From the NCBI GenBank assembly GCA_015061885.1, contig SUVS01000005.1, positions 1 to 64,000 of the forward strand: a stretch of 64,000 nt of DNA, read 5' to 3'. This document shows, one piece after another, positions 57,396-64,000 of the stretch (positions are counted from its first letter, which is position 1; every line of letters starts with the position of its first letter). The DNA is from Lentisphaerota bacterium (lineage in GTDB: Bacteria; Verrucomicrobiota; Lentisphaeria; Victivallales; Victivallaceae). The translations under genes were made by a program, and so were the position numbers. The notes under the pieces are model-generated. The model saw only the letters and a program-made list of their open reading frames with translations. It did no database searches and was not told where the DNA came from.

Positions 57396-59066
57396 TCAAT
57401 CCCCCTGAACTTTGGTTGTATCAGCTTTATCCAGCACCCAGATTGCCGCCGGACGGTTCAACGCATATTGCCGGTTGTATGCCAGAAAATATTTTTTGCC
57501 GGAAATAACAAAACTCCAATAACGGCTCTCTCTGGCTCCGGCGGCCTCCAGATTACCGGAAATATATTCTGCATTACCCGGAATTGCCGGTTCTTTACAG
57601 CTGTATTCATCCGGGCCCTGCTGTTGCGGATAACCTGCCAACAGCCATTGCCACGCCAACTGCCGCCGGGCATCGGCAAGCTGATAAGTCTGGCAGAAAT
57701 CCAGCAGGAAAAGGAACCTTTTTTTCAAATCCCACAACACAGTGGAACTGCCTCCGGCAGCGTGGAAAAACTCCAACAGCTTCCGCACCATATCCGGGCA
57801 GTCGCGGTTCATCAGCCATACCGTGCTGTGCAGAAAATGGTGATTGTAAGTTATATCCAGCAAGCGGGAGAGATCGCGTGCGTACTGTATTTGCTCCATA
57901 CTCATGGTATTGCTCTGCATTACATCGTATGGTGCAGAAGGGTTATACTTTATACCGTGAGCATCGGCGACCGAACGCAACGGAGTACCCGGCAGAGCTT
58001 TTAATACTTCCAACTGTATTTCGGCGGTGTTCAACTGCATGAGTTTGGCGGTATCGGCTATGATATTTTCCCAACGCTGACCTGGCAAGCCTGCCAGCAG
58101 ATCGGCATGGGTAACGAATGATTGCTGTTCGCAAAGATATTTCAAACCATCCAGCAGTTTTTCTGTATCACTGCAGCGTCCGGAAAAATTCTGCACTGCC
58201 GGATCAAGACACTGGATACCCGCTTCAATATGCAGTTGCCCCGGCCGAGCCTGGGCAAGTTCTGTCCGCAACGGTTTATCCAGAAATTGCGGATGCAGTT
58301 CCAGATGGAACTTTATTGCCGGAAACTCCCGGCGGAAAAGCTGTAACAGCTCCACCGCACGGCTTTGCGGCAGATTGAATGTGCGGTCAAGTATCCGTAC
58401 TTCTTTAACTCCTTTACCGGCAAGCATCTGCAGCTCGGCTTGCACTTGTTCTATACTGCGGTATCTTATATGGGTATTGCCGCTGGTGCAGTAAAAGCAC
58501 TTCATGGGGCATCCCCGCGAAGTTTCGATCTGCACAAAAGGTTTATCGGCAACAAAAAATACATCTTCTGCCGGATATGGACTTGATGCCCAATTTGCAT
58601 ACACTGCATTGCCGTCAGGTGGCACGATCACTGCCGGATCGCCGGATGGATCGTCAAAATTTTCAAGATAATCGCGGAAAATCTCTTCTCCCTCGCCACG
58701 GAAGATCCGGTCTAAATACGGGTGTTGACGCAACAGCTCTTCCGCCCCTTCGCCCAGGCACTCCGGGCCGCCGACTGCAATGCGGCACTCCGGAGCAATA
58801 ACATGAAAACGCTGTAAAACATCCATTGCCGTATGGCGGTTGAATAAATAGAGATCAGTTGCCAGCAGATCGCACTGCAAAGAGGCTATATCACGCACGG
58901 CAGTCATCACATCGCTGGCAATGGTCATATCATAACGCAGCCACTCCCAGTTGGGGAGCTCCCGGCAGGCACTGTGCAATAACGGCAACGCAAGCGATGA
59001 GTGCGAAAAAGAACTGTTGACCGTTAAAAACACCAACCGGTGCGGTATTGTTGAGTTGCCCGTCAT
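57396..59066 (-). CDS. B12-binding-domain radical SAM protein
   Basis: A 556-residue protein with an N-terminal cobalamin-binding-like Rossmann domain (LVFLTVNSSFSHSSLALPLL; IAVGGPECLGEGAEELLRQHPYLDRIFRGEGEEIF), then the radical SAM motif in QIETSRGCPMKCFYCTSGN near residue 190, VKEVRILDRTFNLPQSRAVELLQ and HIEAGIQCLDPAVQNFSGR. It matches the DUF4080-type B12-binding radical SAM group, whose members act on unknown small molecules or RNA/lipid substrates. It precedes the MBOAT gene by one base, so these may work together, but the chemistry is unknown. Confidence 0.85.
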   Translation of the reverse strand: MTGNSTIPHRLVFLTVNSSFSHSSLALPLLHSACRELPNWEWLRYDMTIASDVMTAVRDIASLQCDLLATDLYLFNRHTAMDVLQRFHVIAPECRIAVGGPECLGEGAEELLRQHPYLDRIFRGEGEEIFRDYLENFDDPSGDPAVIVPPDGNAVYANWASSPYPAEDVFFVADKPFVQIETSRGCPMKCFYCTSGNTHIRYRSIEQVQAELQMLAGKGVKEVRILDRTFNLPQSRAVELLQLFRREFPAIKFHLELHPQFLDKPLRTELAQARPGQLHIEAGIQCLDPAVQNFSGRCSDTEKLLDGLKYLCEQQSFVTHADLLAGLPGQRWENIIADTAKLMQLNTAEIQLEVLKALPGTPLRSVADAHGIKYNPSAPYDVMQSNTMSMEQIQYARDLSRLLDITYNHHFLHSTVWLMNRDCPDMVRKLLEFFHAAGGSSTVLWDLKKRFLFLLDFCQTYQLADARRQLAWQWLLAGYPQQQGPDEYSCKEPAIPGNAEYISGNLEAAGARESRYWSFVISGKKYFLAYNRQYALNRPAAIWVLDKADTTKVQGD

Positions 59067-59247
59067 GCCGATAAAAAATCTCCATTATACAGTACATATT
59101 CAGTTGAGGTGGTTGGAAATCACCTTAACTTATTAATATAAGCTGAAAATACGAGTTTTCAAATCCCATCTGCCGTTTTTTATAAAATAGGTTGCGGGGT
59201 GGACGTTGTATTATTTTCTATAATTACGCTTGCAAGATGACGGGGCA

Positions 59248-59628
59248 TTACTGCTGCTTTTCAGTTTGAGAGTTTGTTCTGTATTTTTTCAGATGGGGTT
59301 GTTTTTTCACCAACTCCCCCCAAAGCATTTCCGGTATTTTATCAATTACCGGACAGCGATCTATAAGTGACGGTTGTTCTTCCAGCAAAAAACACCATTC
59401 AATATAACTGAATTTATGCAATGGTGCGATCCCGGCAAATTGGATGTTGTCGGTAATCAATCTGACCCACTCCAGCGTGGTAAATTCGCTCCAGCGGCGG
59501 CAATGGGCAGCCAACTGCGGGGTAAACCGTATTGCCCGTATCCACAAATCGCGGCATTCGGCTTCTTTTTTCAGGCATTGTTCCAAAGAGTCAATATCCG
59601 CATTATTCAATCCGGCGTACTTATCCAT
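59248..59628 (-). CDS. Small repeat protein with W-x2-L repeats, copy 1
   Basis: A 126-residue protein made of about four units of 22-25 residues with the pattern W-x2-L-[IL]-x2-[QN]-x2-[FL]: LWIRAIRFTPQLAAHC, WVRLITDNIQFAGI, WCFLLEEQPSLIDRC, WGELVKKQPHLKKY. Such WxxLLxxQP repeats occur in uncharacterised proteins of gut anaerobes; the function is unknown. ATG 59628 (MDKYAGLNN) has AAGGA eight bases upstream and lies just after a terminator-like hairpin. The track start (GTG 59748) would read through the leader hairpins and is less likely. The sequence is identical to copy 2. Confidence 0.7.
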   Translation of the reverse strand: MDKYAGLNNADIDSLEQCLKKEAECRDLWIRAIRFTPQLAAHCRRWSEFTTLEWVRLITDNIQFAGIAPLHKFSYIEWCFLLEEQPSLIDRCPVIDKIPEMLWGELVKKQPHLKKYRTNSQTEKQQ

Positions 59629-59648
59629 GCTGTTCATCCTTACAGAAT

Positions 59649-59749
59649 AAAAAAAGGCACATTCCGAAAAAGTGCCCTCATCTACGTCTGCAACAACGCA
59701 ACAAATCCACACAAGATCGAAATGTGCCAAACCACACGGTTTGGGCACA
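59649..59749 (-). promoter_or_regulatory. Attenuator-like leader of the repeat-protein gene, copy 1
   Basis: On the minus strand, segment 1 (TGTGCCCAAACC) pairs with segment 2 (GGTTTGGCACA, 11 bp, one bulge). Segment 3 and segment 4 (GGCACTTTTTC / GGAATGTGCC) form a hairpin followed by seven T, 20 bases before the ATG. Segment 2 (GGCACATTTCG) can instead pair with segment 4 (CGGAATGTGCC) over 11 bases including one G-T, which would prevent the terminator. This is the layout of a transcription attenuator or riboswitch-like switch. Confidence 0.5.
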
Positions 59750-60170
59750 CCGATTCCAAAAATGGATTTGTTTACGCCATCTTTTAAGTTGCAGTTTTGA
59801 TGAGGACGTTTACAATCAGTTTGCCAAATCTTTTATCCGGTTATTTTTTTGTTTTTTACCTCAAATATTTTTTACAGAGATGCTCTATGCACCTGCTGTT
59901 GAATATAATTTATATTAAAACCCCGTAATTTCAAATATAATGCAACTTGAATTTGCAAAAAAGTGATACAAAATATCGCCGGAACAGTCTATTGGCAACA
60001 TTGTCTGCTCTATATCCGGCTTGAAGAGTGAAGATATTTACCTCTGTTGGCTTGTTGATACATACTGAAAATACGAGTTTTCAAATCCCGTCTGCCGTTT
60101 TTTATAAAATTAGGTTGCGGGGTGGACGTTGTATTATTTTCTATAATTACGCTTGCAAGATGACGGGGCA

Positions 60171-60551
60171 TTACTGCTGCTTTTCAGTTTGAGAGTTTGT
60201 TCTGTATTTTTTCAGATGGGGTTGTTTTTTCACCAACTCCCCCCAAAGCATTTCCGGTATTTTATCAATTACCGGACAGCGATCTATAAGTGACGGTTGT
60301 TCTTCCAGCAAAAAACACCATTCAATATAACTGAATTTATGCAATGGTGCGATCCCGGCAAATTGGATGTTGTCGGTAATCAATCTGACCCACTCCAGCG
60401 TGGTAAATTCGCTCCAGCGGCGGCAATGGGCAGCCAACTGCGGGGTAAACCGTATTGCCCGTATCCACAAATCGCGGCATTCGGCTTCTTTTTTCAGGCA
60501 TTGTTCCAAAGAGTCAATATCCGCATTATTCAATCCGGCGTACTTATCCAT
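60171..60551 (-). CDS. Small repeat protein with W-x2-L repeats, copy 2
   Basis: The amino acid sequence is identical to the copy at 59248-59628, with the same start, ribosome site and leader hairpins. Because the two units are nearly identical at DNA level, there has been no time for divergence; both copies are intact. Dosage could be changed by recombination between units. Confidence 0.7.
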   Translation of the reverse strand: MDKYAGLNNADIDSLEQCLKKEAECRDLWIRAIRFTPQLAAHCRRWSEFTTLEWVRLITDNIQFAGIAPLHKFSYIEWCFLLEEQPSLIDRCPVIDKIPEMLWGELVKKQPHLKKYRTNSQTEKQQ

Positions 60552-60571
60552 GCTGTTCATCCTTACAGAAT

Positions 60572-60672
60572 AAAAAAAGGCACATTCCGAAAAAGTGCCC
60601 TCATCTACGTCTGCAACAACGCAACAAATCCACACAAGATCGAAATGTGCCAAACCACACGGTTTGGGCACA
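60572..60672 (-). promoter_or_regulatory. Attenuator-like leader of the repeat-protein gene, copy 2
   Basis: Same segments as in copy 1, shifted by 923 bases. All pairing partners are unchanged, including the seven-T run (60572-60578). Confidence 0.5.
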
Positions 60673-61057
60673 CCGATTCCAAAAATGGATTTGTTTACGC
60701 CATCTTTTAAGTTGCAGTTTTGATGAGGACGTTTACAATCAGTTTGCCAAATCTTTTATCCGGTTATTTTTTTGTTTTTTACCTCAAATATTTTTTACAG
60801 AGATGCTCTATGCACCTGCTGTTGAATATAATTTATATTAAAACCCCGTAATTTCAAATATAATGCAACTTGAATTTGCAAAAAAGTGATACAAAATATC
60901 GCCGGAACAGTCTATTGGCAACATTGTCTGCTCTACATCCGGCTTGAAGAGTGAAGATATTTACCTCTGTTGGCTTGTTGATACATGCTGAAAATACGAG
61001 TTTTCAAATCCCGTCTGCCGTTTTTTGTAAAATACAGCCGCACCGCCGGGGAACAAC

Positions 61058-61085
61058 TTGTATTTGTTTTTTGAAATGCTATATT
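61058..61085 (+). promoter_or_regulatory. Predicted promoter of the 681-residue enzyme gene
   Basis: TTGTAT (61058-61063), 16 bases, TATATT (61080-61085), 40 bases before the ATG. It starts just past the third, partial duplication unit, so the duplication did not remove it. Confidence 0.5.
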
Positions 61086-61124
61086 ATGAGAACACTTTCA
61101 AATTCTGAATCAAGGATGTTTTTT

Positions 61125-63170
61125 ATGGCAAAAGCAGAAATCACCTGGAGTCTGATGCACCCTACGGCATTGGATGTTGAATATATGAAAAAAGCAGTCA
61201 GCAAGGCTTCTGAATACCGGGTGGACAGTTTTGAAATATGTGCCGAATGTCACAGCGACCTCGGCGGCATGGATGGTCTGACCGATTACAAAGACTACCC
61301 GGAAACCCACAAACATATCGACCTTGCGGGCATTGCAGACAATCAGAAAAAGCTCCGCGAAATCATCAATCTTGCCCACAGCATCAACAAACCGGTAGTT
61401 TACTGGCACCGCGAAGCAATGGTTCCGGAAGGCTTGCTCAATGATCTGCCGGCTCTGCTCGATGAAAACGGCGAATTTGATCTGTTGGGCAAAGCGTACG
61501 AAGAACTGCTCCGTTACAAGATAGATTCCACTTTCAAAGCGTTGCCGGAACTTGACGGCATTGTTCTGACCTTGACCGAAGCAACTTACTCGGTCATCCA
61601 CAACAGCAATACTGAAAAATTCCCGCCGCAGAAAGTCGTTGACCGCATGGTGCATATTTTTGCAGAGGAATTGCAAAAACGCCGCAAACGCTTTATCCTG
61701 CGTTCGTTCGGTTCGATCGCCAAAGATTACGAAGATATTTTAAATGGGGCAGCTGAAGCGGCAAAAGAATTCGGTTTTGAGATCGAAACCAAGATCACCC
61801 CCTACGACTTTGACCCGTTTCTGCCGGTCAATCCCTTTTTGAAAAAGCTCCCCGGTGCCAAACTCGGAGCCGAGTGCGACTGTCTGGGCGAATTTCTGGG
61901 TGCAGGTATGCTCCCGGCGGAAAATGTGGAAAATATTGTAAAATATGTCCGCACCGGTCAAACCAAAAATGTTGACCGTTACACCCTCCGGCTCGACCGC
62001 ATCGGCAACCGTATTTTTGATTGTTACGAAATAAATCTGTACGCTTACGAGCGTGCCATTGATGACAAAAGTGTTACTGCCGCAGATATTCGCCGCGAGT
62101 GGCTCGAAAAACACGCCCCGGCATCCGCCCGGCAAGCCTTTCATCAACTTGGTCTGGAGGGTTTTGAACTCGTTAAAAAGACCAATTTTATTGACGGCAA
62201 TGTAACCTTTCACCAGTTCCCCAGTCAATATACGACCAAATATCTGAAAGCGGGGTTTATTTTTGCGGTATTCAAAAACAATGTTGACCTTGCCAATGGC
62301 AGAGGCGTTTGGTCGATCCTGCACCAGAACAGAACTCCCGGCCGCGATGCCATATTAAAAGAAAAAGAAGAAGCATGCACCATCGCAGAAAAAGCCCTGA
62401 AACTTTTAGCCGCTCTTCCGGTCGAACCCGGCTGGGAAGCTGAATACTTATGGCGTAAAAGAGTCTGGCAAAATGCACATGTGGCATCTACGGCGTTTCT
62501 CTGGCTCTGCAAGATAATCTGTGCTTATTTTGACGATATGGAATCCGGCAACGAAAATGCCGCAAAATTGAACGATGCCGTAACTTGCGGCAAAGCAGAG
62601 TTGAGCCGTCTTGCCGGATACGATTTGAGTCAGGCAAATATAAAAAACACCGGATTTGTCAACGGATTGGATAAACACCTGTTCTTTGCGGCTTCGGATG
62701 TGGAAACGATTTATCTTAAACCGTTTTACGCCATATTCGGCTTGCTGCAGGAAGAATACGCCGTTGAATTTTCCATGCGTAAAAAATACACCAACAATGC
62801 TTTTGACAGCATTATCTGCGGCGTGATAACCGACGAATGGCGGATATGCCGCTACATGCATGCCAGTCATGTAAGTCAGGAAAACGGCGAATTTTTCCGC
62901 TACGCCGGCAATACGGTTTTCCCCAATGGTTATATAGAAATGACTCTGAACTGTCCGGCAAAAGCGGGCAAACTGCTGATATACGGCGATACTGCTGAAA
63001 CCGATAAGTTTGTTGCAGAAATAAACAACAGCGGCAAAACCATCGCCAGCTTTGACCGCAACGGCACAGCAGAATTGGCAATTCCATCGGGGCATAAAAC
63101 CGTAAAAGTACGCTTGAGCAAAGCTCCCGGCATACATTACCCCCGTTTCCGGGCAATAACGACCGTCTGA
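61125..63170 (+). CDS. Cytoplasmic glycosidase-like protein of uncertain family
   Basis: A 681-residue protein without signal peptide. Features of a TIM-barrel carbohydrate enzyme are present: YRVDSFEICAECHSDLG, KPVVYWHREAMVP, LPELDGIVLTLTEATYS (acidic pair at a strand end) and GAKLGAECDCLGEFLGAGM. A helical domain with YEINLYAYERAIDDKSVTAADIRREWLEKHAP resembles the middle domain of alpha-glucuronidase-like enzymes. A C-terminal beta-rich part ends KTVKVRLSKAPGIHYPRFRAITTV. The family is not certain; GH67/GH115-like is my best guess. ATG 61125 has AAGG nine bases upstream; the track start reads into the duplication. A sodium:solute symporter gene follows convergently. Confidence 0.65.
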   Translation: MAKAEITWSLMHPTALDVEYMKKAVSKASEYRVDSFEICAECHSDLGGMDGLTDYKDYPETHKHIDLAGIADNQKKLREIINLAHSINKPVVYWHREAMVPEGLLNDLPALLDENGEFDLLGKAYEELLRYKIDSTFKALPELDGIVLTLTEATYSVIHNSNTEKFPPQKVVDRMVHIFAEELQKRRKRFILRSFGSIAKDYEDILNGAAEAAKEFGFEIETKITPYDFDPFLPVNPFLKKLPGAKLGAECDCLGEFLGAGMLPAENVENIVKYVRTGQTKNVDRYTLRLDRIGNRIFDCYEINLYAYERAIDDKSVTAADIRREWLEKHAPASARQAFHQLGLEGFELVKKTNFIDGNVTFHQFPSQYTTKYLKAGFIFAVFKNNVDLANGRGVWSILHQNRTPGRDAILKEKEEACTIAEKALKLLAALPVEPGWEAEYLWRKRVWQNAHVASTAFLWLCKIICAYFDDMESGNENAAKLNDAVTCGKAELSRLAGYDLSQANIKNTGFVNGLDKHLFFAASDVETIYLKPFYAIFGLLQEEYAVEFSMRKKYTNNAFDSIICGVITDEWRICRYMHASHVSQENGEFFRYAGNTVFPNGYIEMTLNCPAKAGKLLIYGDTAETDKFVAEINNSGKTIASFDRNGTAELAIPSGHKTVKVRLSKAPGIHYPRFRAITTV

Positions 63171-63189
63171 AAATAACACTCTTTGCATA

Positions 63190-63285
63190 CATTATGGTGC
63201 CGCAGGGCGGACACCTGTCTGCCACCGCGATAGATATGGGAAAGTATGGTTGGCGGGCAATGCCCGCCAACAGCCGCTTGACGCT
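63190..63285 (+). repeat. Dispersed repeat, family C, copy 2
   Basis: It aligns with 31111-31235 (GGTGCCGCAGGGCGGACACC; CGCGATAGATATGGGAAAGT; GGCGGGCAATGCCCGCCAAC). It holds a palindrome with 10-base arms, TTGGCGGGCA-A-TGCCCGCCAA (63250-63270), placed between convergent genes. Confidence 0.65.
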
Positions 63286-63312
63286 TCTGCTTTCGTTATG
63301 CCACGCTTAATA

Positions 63313-64000
63313 TCATTTGCCGGTTTTTACAGTTTTTGCCTGATACGCCGGATATGCCGGTTTGCCTTTTTTGAACACCGAAAAATCAGCCAATGAGGCA
63401 TAAATCAAACTTATCACCACCAGCAGTATCACGGCGGCAGCTCTGGCGTATTTCCACGGAGTCATATCAATAACATTGGCGTTGTATTCTTCATAAGGCG
63501 TTTCCCGCGGTGCTATCTTACCCCAGATCACCATTGCCAGCAGCATCAGCACAAAGACTATTGCTACAAAGTGAAACTGCCCGATGACTCCCGCCCAGTC
63601 ACTGAACGGCTTGACAAAATAGCCCAGCGCATTGAGTATGATCCCCCCGATAAGCACCGTATTGGCAGCTTTTGCCGGAACATAACGCGTGGTCATTGCC
63701 GCCACCACTACAGCCAGCAGCGGAATAAAAGTCAGACCGTTCATGCTCTGCAAATACCCGAAAATGCTTCCGGCATTCATCAGCATCGGTGCGATTATTA
63801 CGGATGCTGCTGCCACCAGAAAACCGAATATCTGACCCATTTTGACCACTTTGCGGTCATCGGCGGATTTGTTTATCCAGCGTTTGTAAATATCCAGACT
63901 GAAGAGCGTGCATGTACTGTTGAGTACCGAGTTGTAGCTCGAAAGGATCGCCCCCAGCAGAACTGCGGCAAAAAATCCCTTCAACGGTGCCGGCAGTACC
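63313..64000 (-). CDS. Sodium:solute symporter, C-terminal part (gene runs off the window)
   Basis: The reading frame is open to the right edge; only about 229 C-terminal codons are present. PLKGFFAAVLLGAILSSYNSVLNSTCTLFSLDIYKRW is the SSS-family helix 8-9 motif with the sodium-site serines. Further helices follow (GQIFGFLVAAASVIIAPML; LTFIPLLAVVVAAMTTRYV; FHFVAIVFVLMLLAMVIWG) and a final helix. The KIAPRETPYEEYN stretch resembles SGLT-type sugar symporters of PVC bacteria and Bacteroidetes. It is convergent with the glycosidase-like gene and may import the matching sugar; that is inference. The track's TTG at 63984 is not the true start. Confidence 0.88.
   Translation of the reverse strand, partial: VLPAPLKGFFAAVLLGAILSSYNSVLNSTCTLFSLDIYKRWINKSADDRKVVKMGQIFGFLVAAASVIIAPMLMNAGSIFGYLQSMNGLTFIPLLAVVVAAMTTRYVPAKAANTVLIGGIILNALGYFVKPFSDWAGVIGQFHFVAIVFVLMLLAMVIWGKIAPRETPYEEYNANVIDMTPWKYARAAAVILLVVISLIYASLADFSVFKKGKPAYPAYQAKTVKTGK

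Larger units (their letters stand above)
59143..60064. repeat. Tandem duplication, unit 1 (922 bp)
   Basis: From CTGAAAATACGAGTTTTC to GATACAT, this unit matches 60065-60987 except for about four substitutions and one base gained or lost (AAAATAGG versus AAAATTAGG). It carries a complete minus-strand gene and its leader. Confidence 0.97.
60065..60987. repeat. Tandem duplication, unit 2 (923 bp) with 46-bp third partial unit
   Basis: The second unit is nearly identical to unit 1. The first 46 bases of the unit (CTGAAAATACGAGTTTTCAA...) occur a third time at 60988-61033, so the array is bounded by direct repeats, as expected for duplication by unequal exchange. Apart from the gene and leader, 60552-61124 shows no other gene. 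Confidence 0.97.

Noticed and set aside
59143-59190. tRNA-like T-arm (TTCAAATCCCGTCTGCCG) in the 46-bp direct repeat, suggesting an att site in a tRNA gene
   Set aside because: No D-arm, anticodon arm or pairing acceptor strand was found upstream of any of the three copies, and the T-loop is too long. It could still be a degraded tRNA end, but it is not a gene.
59374-59918. Plus-strand ORFs in the duplicated unit (137, 68 and 128 codons, twice)
   Set aside because: They overlap the minus-strand repeat-protein gene and leader, and lack ribosome sites and recognisable features. They appear twice only because the DNA is duplicated.

Overview
The window most probably comes from an anaerobic, polysaccharide- and glycoside-degrading bacterium of the Lentisphaerota (Victivallales-like) branch of the PVC group. 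This is inferred from gene content, not from a marker gene. The clues are a stand-alone pseudopilin ([20 protein letters not shown]) placed between a GntR-type regulator and a large secreted sugar-active protein, a pyrophosphate-dependent phosphofructokinase, a class III (anaerobic) ribonucleotide reductase, sigma-54, several sugar-active proteins and a sodium:solute symporter. No rRNA, tRNA, CRISPR array, transposase or phage gene was recognised. Most of the ORF track is antisense shadow; about 50 genes are real.

Layout. 1-7.9 kb (minus strand): the 5' end of an unknown gene, CreD-like membrane protein, AAA-ATPase/PD-(D/E)XK protein, DNA ligase LigA, iron-type alcohol dehydrogenase and a secreted PpiC-type prolyl isomerase ending in a clear intrinsic terminator. 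8.1-11.6 kb (plus): PPi-phosphofructokinase, then gatC and gatA without gatB. 12.0-14.5 kb: secreted thioredoxin-fold protein, a broken lipoprotein gene and a D-threonine-aldolase-like enzyme. 14.5-15.1 kb: a gene-free stretch dense in perfect hairpins. 15.1-18.3 kb: nrdG-nrdD operon (NrdD carries a C-terminal glutaredoxin-like domain) behind two NrdR-box-like sites. 18.6-21.6 kb: GH2 beta-glucuronidase-like gene divergent from an AraC regulator, with an unusual leader. 22.1-27.7 kb: six-gene operon (TPR protein, TrmH-family methylase, RsmE, LysM lipoprotein, PqiC-like lipoprotein, AsnB). 27.8-31.0 kb: hisB, exbB/tolQ, exbD/tolR, a membrane protein and crcB. 31.4-37.4 kb: GntR regulator with its operator, pseudopilin, 1030-residue secreted protein and PHP phosphoesterase. 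37.6-47.0 kb: Ntn-hydrolase, DMT transporter, CstA, nuclease-fold-like protein, M55 D-aminopeptidase, TrpB2, prepilin peptidase and RpoN. 47.1-53.0 kb: MBL hydrolase, zinc-ribbon pseudokinase, lipoprotein and two secretin-family proteins. 53.2-59.1 kb (minus): unknown membrane protein, SGNH-like protein, MBOAT acyltransferase and a radical SAM protein. 59.1-61.0 kb: a recent 923-bp tandem duplication. 61.1-64.0 kb: a sugar-active-enzyme-like protein and the 3' end of a sodium:solute symporter.

How the parts fit together. Three loci pair a transcription factor or sugar transporter with a predicted carbohydrate enzyme (AraC/GH2, GntR/pseudopilin/secreted protein, 61-kb enzyme/SSS symporter), as expected for uptake and breakdown of glycans or glycosides. 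Prepilin peptidase, pseudopilin and two secretin-family proteins are all here but in separate loci, and no GspE or GspF is seen.

The most unusual material is non-coding. It comprises the duplicated gene with an attenuator-like leader, three families of dispersed hairpin repeats (one with nested palindrome insertions that can be read from an empty versus filled copy), a 35-nt conserved core carried inside different stems on both sides of the GH2 gene, and a cluster of eight perfect hairpins in 470 bp.
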